64,000 nucleotides of DNA from positions 233,013 to 297,012 of the forward strand of contig SEYW01000002.1 in NCBI GenBank assembly GCA_004168015.1, written 5' to 3'. Below the pieces are notes generated by a model. The model had not been told where the DNA came from. It ran no database searches and was given only the letters and a program-made list of their open reading frames with translations. Of this stretch, positions 32,326 to 41,124 are shown in pieces. Every line of letters begins with the position of its first letter. Positions within the stretch are counted from its first letter, which is position 1. The translations under genes were made by a program, and so were the position numbers. Origin of the DNA: Methylolobus aquaticus (GTDB lineage Bacteria; Pseudomonadota; Gammaproteobacteria; Methylococcales; Methylococcaceae).

Positions 32326-33210
32326 ATGGCGGTCGTGCTGCCGGCCCCGTGCCTCCAGCGCGCCCAAGGCACGATTCCGGCGTCGGCCGGAATCGGCCTC
32401 CGCGCCGAGCATTACCATGAGGTAGCGGAAACTCGCCCGGCTGTGGGCTGGTTCGAGGCGCACAGCGAAAACTACTTCGGCGGGGGTGGCACACCGCTCC
32501 GAGTCTTGGAAAGCCTCCGGGCCGACTATCCCGTCAGCCTGCACGGTGTGGGCATGTCGCTCGGGTCTGTCGATCCGCTCGACGAGCGCCACCTCACTCG
32601 GCTGAAGGACTTGATTATGCGGATCGAGCCGGGACTGGTTTCCGAACATCTGTCCTGGGGATCCTATAACGGCTGCTTCCACAACGATCTTCTGCCGCTG
32701 CCGTACACGGAAGAAGCGCTGGATCATTTTGTGGTGCGGCTCACCTGGGTCCAAGAGTTCCTGGGCCAGCGGCTGCTGATCGAGAATCCCTCCAGCTACC
32801 TGGAATTTGCCCACTCCACGCTGCCGGAGTGGGAATTCCTCGCTGAAGCCACGCGCCGATCCGGAGCGGGCATTCTGCTGGATCTGAACAACCTCTATGT
32901 GTCCTGCCGCAATCATGGCTGGGACACCCACGAATATTTGCGGGGTCTCGCCGGCGGTCCGATCGAGGAATTGCATCTAGCCGGACATACCCATCGGCCC
33001 ATGGAGCACGGCGATCTGCTCATCGACACCCACGACGGGCCGGTGTGTCGCGAAGTCTGGGCGCTGTATGTCGAGGCCCTGACGGCATTCGGGCCGAAAC
33101 CCACGCTGATCGAATGGGACGCGCGGCTACCACCCCTGGCGGAACTGCTGGTTGAAGCCCGGACCGCCGATCGCCATCTGGAGGCAAGGTCCCATGCCCT
33201 CGCTGGCTGA
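32326..33210 (+). CDS. DUF692 multinuclear non-haem iron oxidase (BufB-type maturase)
   Basis: A 294-residue MNIO enzyme. Ligand and core motifs in order: WFEAHSENYFG, SLHGVGMSLGS, VSEHLSWGSYNG, LIENPSSYL, ILLDLNNLYVS, LHLAGHTH, LLIDTHDGPV, TLIEWDARLP. It should modify Cys of the upstream bufferin with iron and oxygen. It is only distantly similar to the DUF692 protein at 22543 (HSENY versus SPENW, SWGS versus SYCS), so the two operons have separately evolved maturases and are not a recent duplication. The 3' end overlaps the DUF2063 gene by 17 bases. Confidence 0.9.
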   Translation: MAVVLPAPCLQRAQGTIPASAGIGLRAEHYHEVAETRPAVGWFEAHSENYFGGGGTPLRVLESLRADYPVSLHGVGMSLGSVDPLDERHLTRLKDLIMRIEPGLVSEHLSWGSYNGCFHNDLLPLPYTEEALDHFVVRLTWVQEFLGQRLLIENPSSYLEFAHSTLPEWEFLAEATRRSGAGILLDLNNLYVSCRNHGWDTHEYLRGLAGGPIEELHLAGHTHRPMEHGDLLIDTHDGPVCREVWALYVEALTAFGPKPTLIEWDARLPPLAELLVEARTADRHLEARSHALAG

Positions 33211-33973
33211 GACTCAACGAGGCTTCGCGGCCGCCGTGTTCGCCAGCGATCCCGGCTCCATCCGGCCCTGGATACGAGCCAACGGCCTGTCGCCGGAACG
33301 GCGCCTCGGCCTTTACCGAAACAATACCTTCCTGGGTCTGAGCGAGGCGCTGCGGGACGGATTTCCGGTAGTCCACCGGCTTGTGGGAACGGAGTTCTTC
33401 GACGCTCTGGCCCGGAGTTTCGTGGCCGAGCACCCGCCCCGCAGTGGTTGCCCGTTGGATTACGGCGCGGAGTTTCCCGCGTCCATCGCGGGCTCGGAGC
33501 TCGCGGCCTCCTTGCCGTACCTGCCGGACGTGGCGCGTCTGGAATGGGCCTGGCACGAGGCCTTCCATGCAGCGGAAGCGCCTGCTTTCGGCATCGCCGA
33601 ACTCGCCGCAATGCCGCCAGAAGGTCACACGCAACTCTCTCTCCGCCTCCGGCCAAGCGTCCGTCTTTTGGCCTCTCCATGGCCGGTGCTGCGCATCTTC
33701 CATGTCAATCAGCCGGAATACTCTGGAGACCCGAGTATCGACCTCGACCGGGAGACCGGATGCCGGGTACTGGTCCTTCGAGAAGGGGCGGAGGTACTAC
33801 TGCATTCCCTGTCGGTCGGCGAGTTCGCGTGCCTGGAACGCCTGTCCGGAGAGGGCAGTCTCGAGACGGCCTTCGAAGCCGCCATCCGCGCGGAGCCTGG
33901 GTTCGACTTGCCCGCGAGTCTCGTCCGGTTGATGGGCCTCCAAGTGTTCAGCCATCCCGCGCGATCCGCCTGA
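33194..33973 (+). CDS. DUF2063 (BufC-type) RiPP maturation partner
   Basis: A 259-residue DUF2063 protein: LAETQRGFAAAVFASDPGSI, SPERRLGLYRNNTFLGLSEA, FVAEHPPRSGCPLDYGAEFP, then LARLEWAWHEAFHAAEAP-like text (VARLEWAWHEAFHAAEAP). The C-terminal part (SLSVGEFACLERLSGEGSL) has a helical, winged-helix look. It partners DUF692 enzymes by presenting the precursor peptide. Start at 33194 overlaps the maturase gene, so translation is coupled. Confidence 0.85.
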   Translation: MPSLAETQRGFAAAVFASDPGSIRPWIRANGLSPERRLGLYRNNTFLGLSEALRDGFPVVHRLVGTEFFDALARSFVAEHPPRSGCPLDYGAEFPASIAGSELAASLPYLPDVARLEWAWHEAFHAAEAPAFGIAELAAMPPEGHTQLSLRLRPSVRLLASPWPVLRIFHVNQPEYSGDPSIDLDRETGCRVLVLREGAEVLLHSLSVGEFACLERLSGEGSLETAFEAAIRAEPGFDLPASLVRLMGLQVFSHPARSA

Positions 33974-33984
33974 GGAGCATAGCC

Positions 33985-34467
33985 ATGATGGATTACGTCA
34001 ATTCCCCACGGACCGCGCGCCAACTCGGCTGGCGTGGCCGACTCCACCGGGTCACTCAGGGCCTGAACTACGCAGCCCCCCTCGGTGATCTGCTGTTGCG
34101 CCTGTGGGTCGCTTATGCGTTTTGGGTGTCCGGGCTGACCAAGATCCAGTCCTGGGACAGCACGCTCTATCTGTTCGAGAACGAATACGCGGTGCCGCTG
34201 CTGCCCCCGGAAATAGCAGCCTACGCCGGGACCTGCGTGGAACTGCTGTTCCCGGTCCTGCTGGCCTTGGGACTGGGGGCGCGTTTCGCCGCGTTCGTGT
34301 TGTTCGTCTTCAATCTCGTCGCGGTGATCTCGTATCCCGACATGGGCGCCGCAGGGCTGGAGCAACACAAGGTTTGGGGCCTCATGCTGTTGGTCAGCCT
34401 CCTGCACGGACCGGGGCGGTTGTCGGTGGACCATCTGGTTCACCGGCTATGGCTGGCGGAGCGCTGA
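33985..34467 (+). CDS. DoxX-family membrane protein of the bufferin operon
   Basis: A 160-residue protein with GAGGAG before the ATG at 33985. Four hydrophobic helices: LGDLLLRLWVAYAFWVSGL, AYAGTCVELLFPVLLALGLG, FAAFVLFVFNLVAVISYP, VWGLMLLVSLLHGPGRL. WVSGLTKIQSWDSTLYLF is a DoxX hallmark. It follows the DUF2063 gene by 11 bases, repeating the order precursor-maturase-partner-DoxX of the 23-kb operon. Exact function in this context is not known. Confidence 0.85.
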   Translation: MMDYVNSPRTARQLGWRGRLHRVTQGLNYAAPLGDLLLRLWVAYAFWVSGLTKIQSWDSTLYLFENEYAVPLLPPEIAAYAGTCVELLFPVLLALGLGARFAAFVLFVFNLVAVISYPDMGAAGLEQHKVWGLMLLVSLLHGPGRLSVDHLVHRLWLAER

Positions 34468-34521
34468 CGGTTCCGGCCAGCGACGGCGAACTGCCGAAAA
34501 AAACACAACACGGTAAAACTC

Positions 34522-35454
34522 ATGCTGATCAAGCGACCAGCGGACCTTCGTCCGTCAGAGATCACCCCGCCTGAGCTGTTCTACGACCGCCGTCGGTTCC
34601 TGCAATTCACCGCCGGTATGGCGGCGCTGAGCGCCTGGCCGGGGCTCCCGGCGGCCGGCGAGAAACTCCCCGGCCTGAAGCGGGGTGCCTACGTCGCGGA
34701 GGACAAGCCCACCCCCTACGAAGCCGTCACGGGCTACAACAACTTCTACGAGTTCGGCACGGACAAGGAGGATCCGGCCCGCCACGCAGCAAACTTCAAA
34801 ACCCGCCCCTGGACCATTGCCGTTGAAGGGGAGGTTCGCAAGCCGCGGGTCTTCGACATCGAGGATATCCTCAAGCTGGCGCCGCTGGAGGAGCGCATCT
34901 ACCGGCTGCGTTGCGTGGAAGCCTGGTCGATGGTGGTGCCCTGGGTGGGCTTTCCTCTGGCGGAACTGCTGAAGCGAGTCGACCCCACTGGCAACGCCAA
35001 GTTCGTCGAATTCACGACCCTGCTCGACCCAGAGCGGATGCCGGGACAGAAGAGTTCGGTCCTGACCTGGCCGTACCGGGAAGGGCTGCGCATAGATGAG
35101 GCCATGCACCCGCTGACCTTGCTGACCGTAGGCCTGTACGGGGAGCTTCTGCCCAATCAGAACGGTGCCCCGGTGCGGATCGTCATTCCCTGGAAATACG
35201 GCTTCAAGAGCGCCAAATCCATCGTCAGGATTCGCCTCGCCGAGCAACAGCCAATCACCACCTGGAATGAGGCGGGACCGCGGGAGTACGGCTTCTATTC
35301 CAACGTGAATCCGGACGTGGATCATCCCCGCTGGAGTCAGGCCAAGGAACGCCGCATCGGCGAATTCCTCAAGCGCCCGACCCTGCCCTTCAACGGCTAT
35401 GCCGAACAAGTGGCTGGAATGTATGCGGGCATGGATCTCCGAAGAGATTTCTGA
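34522..35454 (+). CDS. msrP: MsrP, periplasmic molybdopterin methionine-sulfoxide reductase subunit
   Basis: A 310-residue sulfite-oxidase-fold protein with a twin-arginine signal ([16 protein letters not shown]). The Mo-cofactor ligand Cys is in [49 protein letters not shown] in part and [14 protein letters not shown] are typical MsrP segments. MsrP repairs oxidised Met in periplasmic proteins and depends on the haem membrane protein MsrQ. No msrQ gene follows; the next gene is a convergent LysR. It lies 54 bases after the DoxX gene, so it may be co-transcribed with the bufferin operon, which would join copper handling to oxidative repair. Confidence 0.9.
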   Translation: MLIKRPADLRPSEITPPELFYDRRRFLQFTAGMAALSAWPGLPAAGEKLPGLKRGAYVAEDKPTPYEAVTGYNNFYEFGTDKEDPARHAANFKTRPWTIAVEGEVRKPRVFDIEDILKLAPLEERIYRLRCVEAWSMVVPWVGFPLAELLKRVDPTGNAKFVEFTTLLDPERMPGQKSSVLTWPYREGLRIDEAMHPLTLLTVGLYGELLPNQNGAPVRIVIPWKYGFKSAKSIVRIRLAEQQPITTWNEAGPREYGFYSNVNPDVDHPRWSQAKERRIGEFLKRPTLPFNGYAEQVAGMYAGMDLRRDF

Positions 35455-35628
35455 TGAGCCGGCTGAACGGGCGCAATCCGCCAGGTGTGTCGTGGCGCGG
35501 CAGGAATGTCGGGACATTCGCGCCGAGCCCCATCCCGCTAGCCAACCGGGTTAGGGCAAACTGGACGCACACGCTCGGTGCGAGCCCAAGCGAAAGGTCG
35601 GCTCGTCGGCCAGTCGGGCGCTTGTCCC

Positions 35629-36528
35629 TCAATTGATCGACGGGTCCGCCCGTAGTCGTGCCACTGCAAAATCGGTGAATGCCCGGACCCGTGCCGGCGC
35701 TTTCCGGCCCCCTTGGTAGACCACATGGATAGGTAGAGGCGGGGTCTCCTGGTCCGCCAGCACGATCCGCAACCGCCCCTCTCGCAGTTCCGGCGCGATC
35801 ATGTAGGACAACACCCGCGTGAGCCCGTGGCCGGCTACCGCCGCATTGATGGCGACCTCCGCCGTGTTCACCGTGAGCCGGGTGGCAAACGCCACCGACA
35901 GCCCGTCGACCGGTCCCCGGAACTGCCATTCCGGTTTGGCGTTGAGGCTGGAGAACAGGATGATGTCATGGCGCCGAATGTCCTCCGGTGCCTGCGGGAT
36001 GCCGCGGCGTTCCAGGTAATCCGGTGCTGCGCAGACTACTCGCCGCACCGATCCCACCCGGATCGCCGTCAGGGACGAATCGGGCAGTTCGCCGATTCGG
36101 ATGGCCACGTCCAGCCCTTCCTCCAACAGATTCACGACCCGGTCGACGAACAGCGTCTCCACCGACACCTCCGGGTACCGCTGCAGGAAATCCAGCAGGA
36201 GGGGACCGATGTAGAGGGCGCCGAACCGCATGGACGCGGTCACACGCAGCGGGCCGCGCGGGGTGCGATGGGCGCCGGCGGCCGATTCCTCTGCCTCTTC
36301 CAGATCTTGCAGGATTCGCCGGGCGTCCTCCAGGAACCGCAGGCCTGCCTCCGTCAGTCGCACCTGCCGCGTCGTGCGCTGAAACAGGATGACCCCCAGC
36401 CGGTCCTCCAAGGCGGCGACAGCGCGGGTGACGGCGGGCGGCGATAGGTGCAGCTTCCGTGCGGCGGGCGCGAAGCCCTCGGCATCGGCCACTGCCACGA
36501 AGACCTGAAGGGCGTGGAGACGATCCAT
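35629..36528 (-). CDS. LysR-family transcriptional regulator
   Basis: A 299-residue LysR protein. N-terminal helix-turn-helix: LHALQVFVAVADAEGFAPAA, RKLHLSPPAVTRAVAALEDR, LGVILFQRTTRQVRLTEAG. The C-terminal effector domain has LRVTASMRFGALYIGPLLLD and VDGLSVAFATRLTVN. It is divergent from the AhpD-like gene at 36662, the usual LysR arrangement with its target. The interval has the inverted repeat ATTCC-N7-GGAAT, a candidate binding site. The 174 bases between it and msrP show nothing notable. Confidence 0.92.
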   Translation of the reverse strand: MDRLHALQVFVAVADAEGFAPAARKLHLSPPAVTRAVAALEDRLGVILFQRTTRQVRLTEAGLRFLEDARRILQDLEEAEESAAGAHRTPRGPLRVTASMRFGALYIGPLLLDFLQRYPEVSVETLFVDRVVNLLEEGLDVAIRIGELPDSSLTAIRVGSVRRVVCAAPDYLERRGIPQAPEDIRRHDIILFSSLNAKPEWQFRGPVDGLSVAFATRLTVNTAEVAINAAVAGHGLTRVLSYMIAPELREGRLRIVLADQETPPLPIHVVYQGGRKAPARVRAFTDFAVARLRADPSIN

Positions 36529-36532
36529 GATT

Positions 36533-36549
36533 ATTCCGAAGAATGGAAT
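36533..36549. promoter_or_regulatory. Candidate LysR binding site
   Basis: ATTCC-N7-GGAAT, four bases upstream of the LysR start and 113 bases before the divergent AhpD-like gene. It contains a T-N11-A core, the LysR-box pattern. Confidence 0.5.
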
Positions 36550-36661
36550 AGAGTCTTGTGATCATAGGCTATTCATCATGCTCCTGTAACGACGTAGCCT
36601 ATCCCCGTGCCGACAACAACGGCACCAACCCGAACCAAACCCGACTTCCAGGAGAACGCCC

Positions 36662-37207
36662 ATGGCCCGCATCAATGTCATCAATCCGCAGACTGCCACC
36701 GGCGAAGCCAAGACCCTGCTGGACGCCGTCCAGGCCCAACTGGGCGCCACGCCCAACTTCCTCCGGGTGCTGGCCAACTCGCCGGCAGCGCTGAGTGCCT
36801 TCCTGGGGCTCCACCACATCGCTGGAAATGGCGCTCTGGATCTTCCGACCCGGGAGCGCATCGCCGTCACCCTGGCGGAGCAGAACAGTTGCGAATACTG
36901 CCTGTCCGCCCACAGCACCATCGGCCGCAAGGCGGGCCTGAGCAGCGAGGAGATCGCCGCCAATCGGGACGGCACGTCGCAGGATGCCAAGGCCGCGGCG
37001 GCGGTCGCGTTCGCTCGCGCTCTGGTCGAGCACAAGGGCGAGGTGACCCAGGCTGAACTGGATGCGGTCCGCTCGGCCGGCTTCGGCGATGCCGAAATGG
37101 TTGAGATCATCGTCCACGTCGGCATGAACCTTTTGACCAATATTCTCGGCAAGGCCAGTCGGGTGGAGATCGACTTTCCCAAGGTCGCATTGAAGCAAGC
37201 GGCCTGA
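36662..37207 (+). CDS. AhpD-like / carboxymuconolactone decarboxylase-family protein
   Basis: A 181-residue protein with GGAGAACGCCC before the ATG. NSCEYCLSAHSTIGRKAGL carries the CxxC and His of the AhpD fold, flanked by LPTRERIAVTLAEQ and EMVEIIVHVGMNLLTNILGK. Such proteins reduce peroxides or other oxidised small molecules with a thiol partner. It is the probable target of the divergent LysR protein and precedes a PPOX flavoprotein on the same strand (75-base gap). A related protein is in the TetR regulon at 24908. Confidence 0.88.
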   Translation: MARINVINPQTATGEAKTLLDAVQAQLGATPNFLRVLANSPAALSAFLGLHHIAGNGALDLPTRERIAVTLAEQNSCEYCLSAHSTIGRKAGLSSEEIAANRDGTSQDAKAAAAVAFARALVEHKGEVTQAELDAVRSAGFGDAEMVEIIVHVGMNLLTNILGKASRVEIDFPKVALKQAA

Positions 37208-37281
37208 CGGCATGGAGCCAAGGGCCGGTGCTGCGGTGCCGGCCCAGTCCGGGTGAAATTCAACGCAAAGGAGCCACGACC

Positions 37282-37905
37282 ATGCCCCGCCGATTCGCTG
37301 CAATCACCTTCACCGACAGCGTCAAAGCCGCCCAGTCCCGCTATGGCAGTCGGGAGGCCAACCGCCGGTTCGAGGAATTGGAGGAACCGCGACCCGTCCT
37401 GAGCCGGACCGAGCAGGATTTCATCGCGGCGCGCGACGGTTTCTACCAGGCGACGGTGGGCCAGAACGGCTGGCCTTACGTCCAGTTCCGCGGCGGCCCG
37501 AAGGGTTTCCTCAAGGTGCTGGACGAGCACACCCTGGGCTACGCCGATTTCCGCGGGAACGTACAATACATCAGCGTCGGCAATCTGGCAGCCGAGAGCC
37601 GCATCGCACTGATCCTGATGGACTACCCGAACCGCCGCCGGCTCAAAATCTGGGCGCGGGCGAGGGTGGTGGACGAGGCCGATGATCCAGCGCTCATCGC
37701 TCGGCTGGAAATGCCAGCCTACCGGGCTCAGGTGGAACGGGCCGTCCTATTGACGGTGGAGGCTTACGACTGGAACTGCCCACGGCACATCACGCCGCGG
37801 TTCACCGTTGAGGAAATTCAAGGTCGGCTGCTGGAGCCGCTGCAGGCGAGGGTGGCCGAACTGGAACGGGAGAATGCCGAACTGCGCGCGGCGGCAGGGT
37901 TCTGA
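37282..37905 (+). CDS. PPOX-class FMN-binding protein with C-terminal coiled coil
   Basis: A 207-residue protein behind AAAGGAGCC. The pyridoxamine-phosphate-oxidase-like barrel shows FYQATVGQNGWPYVQFRGGP, HTLGYADFRGNVQYISVGNL in part and LMDYPNRRRLKIWARARVV. The last ~30 residues (LLEPLQARVAELERENAEL) form a coiled coil, suggesting dimerisation. It probably reduces or oxidises small molecules with FMN. It is in a likely operon with the AhpD-like gene. Confidence 0.82.
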   Translation: MPRRFAAITFTDSVKAAQSRYGSREANRRFEELEEPRPVLSRTEQDFIAARDGFYQATVGQNGWPYVQFRGGPKGFLKVLDEHTLGYADFRGNVQYISVGNLAAESRIALILMDYPNRRRLKIWARARVVDEADDPALIARLEMPAYRAQVERAVLLTVEAYDWNCPRHITPRFTVEEIQGRLLEPLQARVAELERENAELRAAAGF

Positions 37906-38057
37906 ACCGTTTCCCGTGAAACGTCAATACATCGTCGCCCCTGCAGAAAGGCTGTAGGCCGCACGCCACGAGGAGCTTTGCCGTTCCGCGGGGTATCGGA
38001 ATCCCGCGGGATTTGCTGGAATGGGGCGCAATACTTGAGGGATTTCGGGGCACATCG

Positions 38058-38600
38058 ATGACTGATGACTTCTGCCGTGCGCGTTTGGACCAGATGATCG
38101 ACCTGCGGCATCCGCTGGCGGTGTTGTCGCGGCGGATTCCCTGGGCGCAGTTAGAAGCGGCGCTGTCACCATCCTTTGAGCGGCGGGATCGCGCAGGGCG
38201 GGTGGTGGCGGTGGACGACCTGTTCGGTCCGACTCTGCAGACGGTCGGGGGTGGTGTCAGTGCGGCTGGTCGGCCCTGGTTGCCGATCCGGCTGATGGCG
38301 TCGCTCTTGTACCTGAGGCATGCCTTCAATCTCAGTGACGAAGCGGTGGTAGAACGCTGGTCTGAGAATTTCGTGTGGCAGTACTTCAGTGGCCGGGAGT
38401 ACTACGAGCCGCGACTGCCGTGCGATGCGACGCAAGTCGGCCGGTTTCGGAAGGCGATCGGTGAAGCGGGCGTGGAAGAACTGCTGCGGGCCACTGTGGA
38501 CACGGTGGTGGCGACGCAGGCGGTGCGGCCGCAGGAATTCGAGCGGATCATCGTCGATACCAGGGTGCAGGAGAAAGCGATCGCCCATCCGGTGGACGGT
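38058..38600 (+). pseudogene. Truncated IS5-family transposase (N-terminal half)
   Basis: The frame starts MTDDFCRARLDQMIDLRHPL at 38058 and continues with the IS5-type N-terminal region: LSRRIPWAQLEAALSP, LPIRLMASLLYLRHAFNLSD, WQYFSGREYYEPRLPCDATQ, VGRFRKAIGEAGVEELL and IVDTRVQEKAIAHPVD. The last motif holds the first Asp of the DDE triad. The similarity stops there; the second Asp and Glu are absent and the frame runs on into unrelated sequence to a stop at 38688-38690. The insertion is therefore a dead fragment. Its left flank (37993-38024) resembles a stretch at 29578. Confidence 0.85.
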
Positions 38601-38605
38601 CGCTC

Positions 38606-39153
38606 ACCGTTTCCCTCATCCGCACCTGAAACTCCGAGTCGACAATTGGCACTCGGTGTTCCCCGCCTGCGCTCGCAAAAAGCAGCTTAAACAACTTAGA
38701 CGGAGATGACCGGGCGGGCCGGCCTTGTCCCGGCAAAAGGCATTCGGACAGCGTCGGGGCAATTTGCGCCAGCCTGAAAGCCCTGCCGTCGGTCACGGCG
38801 CCGAGAAAATCGCCCGACTCCAGCGGCACCGCCGCTGACACCAGATCGAGGCTGTGGACACCCGCTCCCAGATGGCGGCAGGTCTGCAAGGCCACGAAAG
38901 CACCGATGGAAAATCCGATCGGGTCGACCGATGCTCCGCCGGCCTTCCCGGAAATCGCCTCGGCCAAGGCGCGAAAATACGCCTCGCCGGTCAGCGACCG
39001 GTCGAGGGTGAAGCGGTCGAAGCAGATGACGTTCAGGCCATGTTCCTTTCCCAACCGGTCAAACAGCGCAGCTTCGCCGGGAGCGCCGGGCGCACCGTGG
39101 AAATAAACGACGATTCGGCCACGCTCCGAACCGAACTGCCGGTAGGCCAGGGG
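38606..39153 (-). pseudogene. Alpha/beta hydrolase remnant, truncated at both ends
   Basis: Reading the minus strand, LAYRQFGSERGRIVVYFHGA, PGAPGEAALFDRLG and NVICFDRFTLDRS give the N-terminal oxyanion-hole HG motif, and DPIGFSIGAFVALQTCRHLG has the nucleophile-elbow-like GFSIG. An in-frame TGA sits at 39154-39156, just before LAYRQFG, with no ATG/GTG start, so the first ~10 residues are lost. At the 3' side the frame meets the transposase fragment near 38606 (last plausible residues VDSEFQVRMRETV). The gene was probably disrupted by the IS insertion. Confidence 0.65.
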
Positions 39154-39158
39154 TCATT

Positions 39159-39620
39159 TCACGTCATGCAATCCAGCTTCAGCGGAATATGGATCACCCC
39201 CGCTTCATCGGTCACTTCGTCGTGCCCGACAAAGCCGAACTTCTCGTACAGGCCGACCGCGAAGCGCGAGGAATTCACGGTGAACACCCCCGGATTGCCG
39301 GCTTCGACACTGGCAGCCTTGGTGACTTGCCACAGCGCTCTCGCCAAACCTTGACCCTGGAAGGGTTCGGCCACGAACAAATGGTAGAGATGCCGGTTGT
39401 CCTGCATGGCGATCACACCGGCCAGTGCGCCATCGTCCTCAGCGACGTGGTAGCGATACCCGGATGCCAGATAGCCTCTGATGGCCGGTTCTTCCATGGA
39501 GCCGAGGAGCCGATTGGCCGCCTCCGTGGAAAGTTCGTGGGCGATGTACTTTCCGGCGAGACCGCGCACGAGAGCGCTGATGCCGGACGCATCGGCAAGG
39601 GTTGCGCGGCGTATCGCCAT
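39159..39620 (-). CDS. GNAT-family N-acetyltransferase
   Basis: A 153-residue protein starting MAIRRATLADASGISALVRG at 39620. The acetyl-CoA loop reads LYHLFVAEPFQGQGLARALW, with the Q/R-x-x-G-x-G/A signature present (QGQGLA). VNSSRFAVGLYEKFGFV is the usual C-terminal GNAT segment. Substrate unknown. It begins one base after the cupin stop, so the two are an operon, and the hydrolase remnant once followed it. Confidence 0.85.
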   Translation of the reverse strand: MAIRRATLADASGISALVRGLAGKYIAHELSTEAANRLLGSMEEPAIRGYLASGYRYHVAEDDGALAGVIAMQDNRHLYHLFVAEPFQGQGLARALWQVTKAASVEAGNPGVFTVNSSRFAVGLYEKFGFVGHDEVTDEAGVIHIPLKLDCMT

Positions 39621-39621
39621 G

Positions 39622-40122
39622 CTATCCACTCGCTGCCTCGTAAGGCGTCCCGTCCTTATGGAAAAAGCCATATCCGCTGCGGGTCGCGCGCGCTTCGAGG
39701 TCCATGTCGGGGTAATGCGCGCGGTCTCCGGGCAGCCGGTCCCCCACTTCCAGGTAAACCGCAACCCGGTCGCCGCGATTGATCAATTGATGCCCGTCCG
39801 GTTGGCCGGCGGGAAATCCCGCGCACAGACCGGCGCCGAGCGCTTGTTCGCCATTCTCCGTCACCAGGGTCAGTTCGCCTTCCAGCACATAGATGAATTC
39901 ATCCTGGCGAGTATGCCAGTGCCGGACCGCGGACATCGCCCCTGGCTCCAGCCGGACCAGGTTCACGCCGAAGGTTTGCAGACCCAGCGCATCCCCGAGG
40001 GCCTGTTTGCTTCGGCCTACGGTCACGGATCGGAGTTCTTCCGTCGGATAGATTGAGCTGGTCCGGGCAGGGACGGCGGCGGGATCGAGGGCAGGCAAAG
40101 TCAATGGCATGTCCGTGTTCAT
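39622..40122 (-). CDS. Cupin-domain protein
   Basis: A 166-residue single-domain cupin. Motif 1 is HWHTRQDEFIYVLEGELTLV, with the His-x-His...Glu metal ligands; motif 2 is AGLCAGFPAGQPDGHQLINRG, ending with the His ligand. N-terminal LGDALGLQTFGVNLVRLEPG completes the barrel. The function is unknown; such cupins are often dioxygenases or sugar-binding. It precedes the GNAT gene by one base. Confidence 0.85.
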   Translation of the reverse strand: MNTDMPLTLPALDPAAVPARTSSIYPTEELRSVTVGRSKQALGDALGLQTFGVNLVRLEPGAMSAVRHWHTRQDEFIYVLEGELTLVTENGEQALGAGLCAGFPAGQPDGHQLINRGDRVAVYLEVGDRLPGDRAHYPDMDLEARATRSGYGFFHKDGTPYEAASG

Positions 40123-40202
40123 GTTTGTCTTTCCGCTTCTTGCCGGGTCGTGGCTAGGATAGCAACCGTGTTCCTGCCGTCCATACCCGATTCATGACCG
40201 TT

Positions 40203-41018
40203 TCACGCCGTCCCGCTCAGCGCTCGCTCGTCCTCCGGCTTCCTCGCTTCTACTTGGAGCCGGACCATGGCCACATGGATTTGCCCTTTGTTGTCGCAGA
40301 CGCTCCCGGCCTCGGCCAGATAGCGCTGGGCGACGGCTTCGATGAACCGCCCCCGCTGTTCCGCGGCAACTCTGGACGTGTAGGGATGCCAGACTGTGCG
40401 CAGCCAGCCGACGAAGGCTTGCAGGTCTGCATGCACCATATCCTTGTCGACCAGTTCAACCCGCCCAGGCTCCATACCGGCTTCGGTGAGCCAGCGCTGA
40501 TAGCTTTGCGCATCGTGGAAGCCGTAGGTGGATTCGAATCCCTGGAAATGTTGGCGCCACTCGGGATCGCACGAAACGGCCTCGAAGGTGGCGATCAGCG
40601 TGGTAGCACTGCCCCGACCGCCCATTTCCATCCGGCAACGGCCACCCGGTGTCAGGGCCTGGACGATCCCGTTCAGTACCGGCCGCGGATCCTTAACCCA
40701 GTGGAGGGCCGCATTGGAAAAGACCACGGAGAATTCGGCATTGAACGGCAGTGCTCGGGCGTCGGCCTGCCGGAATACGAGATTCGGATGGCTGTGGTGA
40801 GCCTGGGCATGGGCAATCATGTCCGCCGACAAATCCACGCCGACCACATGGCCCTTGGGAACTTGAGCGGCAAGCGCGGCCGTGATGCGTCCGTCGCCGC
40901 AGCCGATATCCAGCACCCTATCCTCCGCGCGCAGATTCATCTCCGCCAGGCGTTCGCGCGCCCAACGCTCCTGGCCGGCCGAATGGCGGGAATAATCCGC
41001 CGGGTTCCACTGATACAT
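40203..41018 (-). CDS. Class I SAM methyltransferase, trans-aconitate methyltransferase-like
   Basis: About 271 residues from MYQWNPADYSRHSAGQ at 41018, with GAGGAG ahead. The SAM motif is VLDIGCGDGRITAALA; VVGVDLSADMIAHAQ and FSVVFSNAALHWVKDP follow. The N terminus WNPADYSRHS and the motif order resemble trans-aconitate 2-methyltransferases, but the substrate is not certain. It is on the same strand as the cupin and GNAT genes, 80 bases upstream. Confidence 0.82.
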   Translation of the reverse strand: MYQWNPADYSRHSAGQERWARERLAEMNLRAEDRVLDIGCGDGRITAALAAQVPKGHVVGVDLSADMIAHAQAHHSHPNLVFRQADARALPFNAEFSVVFSNAALHWVKDPRPVLNGIVQALTPGGRCRMEMGGRGSATTLIATFEAVSCDPEWRQHFQGFESTYGFHDAQSYQRWLTEAGMEPGRVELVDKDMVHADLQAFVGWLRTVWHPYTSRVAAEQRGRFIEAVAQRYLAEAGSVCDNKGQIHVAMVRLQVEARKPEDERALSGTA

Positions 41019-41124
41019 CGCTGGTCTCCTCATCGTGAACGGACGGGAGACAGCATGCCGCAGGCGGAACCTAAGGAAAATTGATCTTCGGCGAAGGTGC
41101 CATCACCGTGCGCGATGGCCGGAG

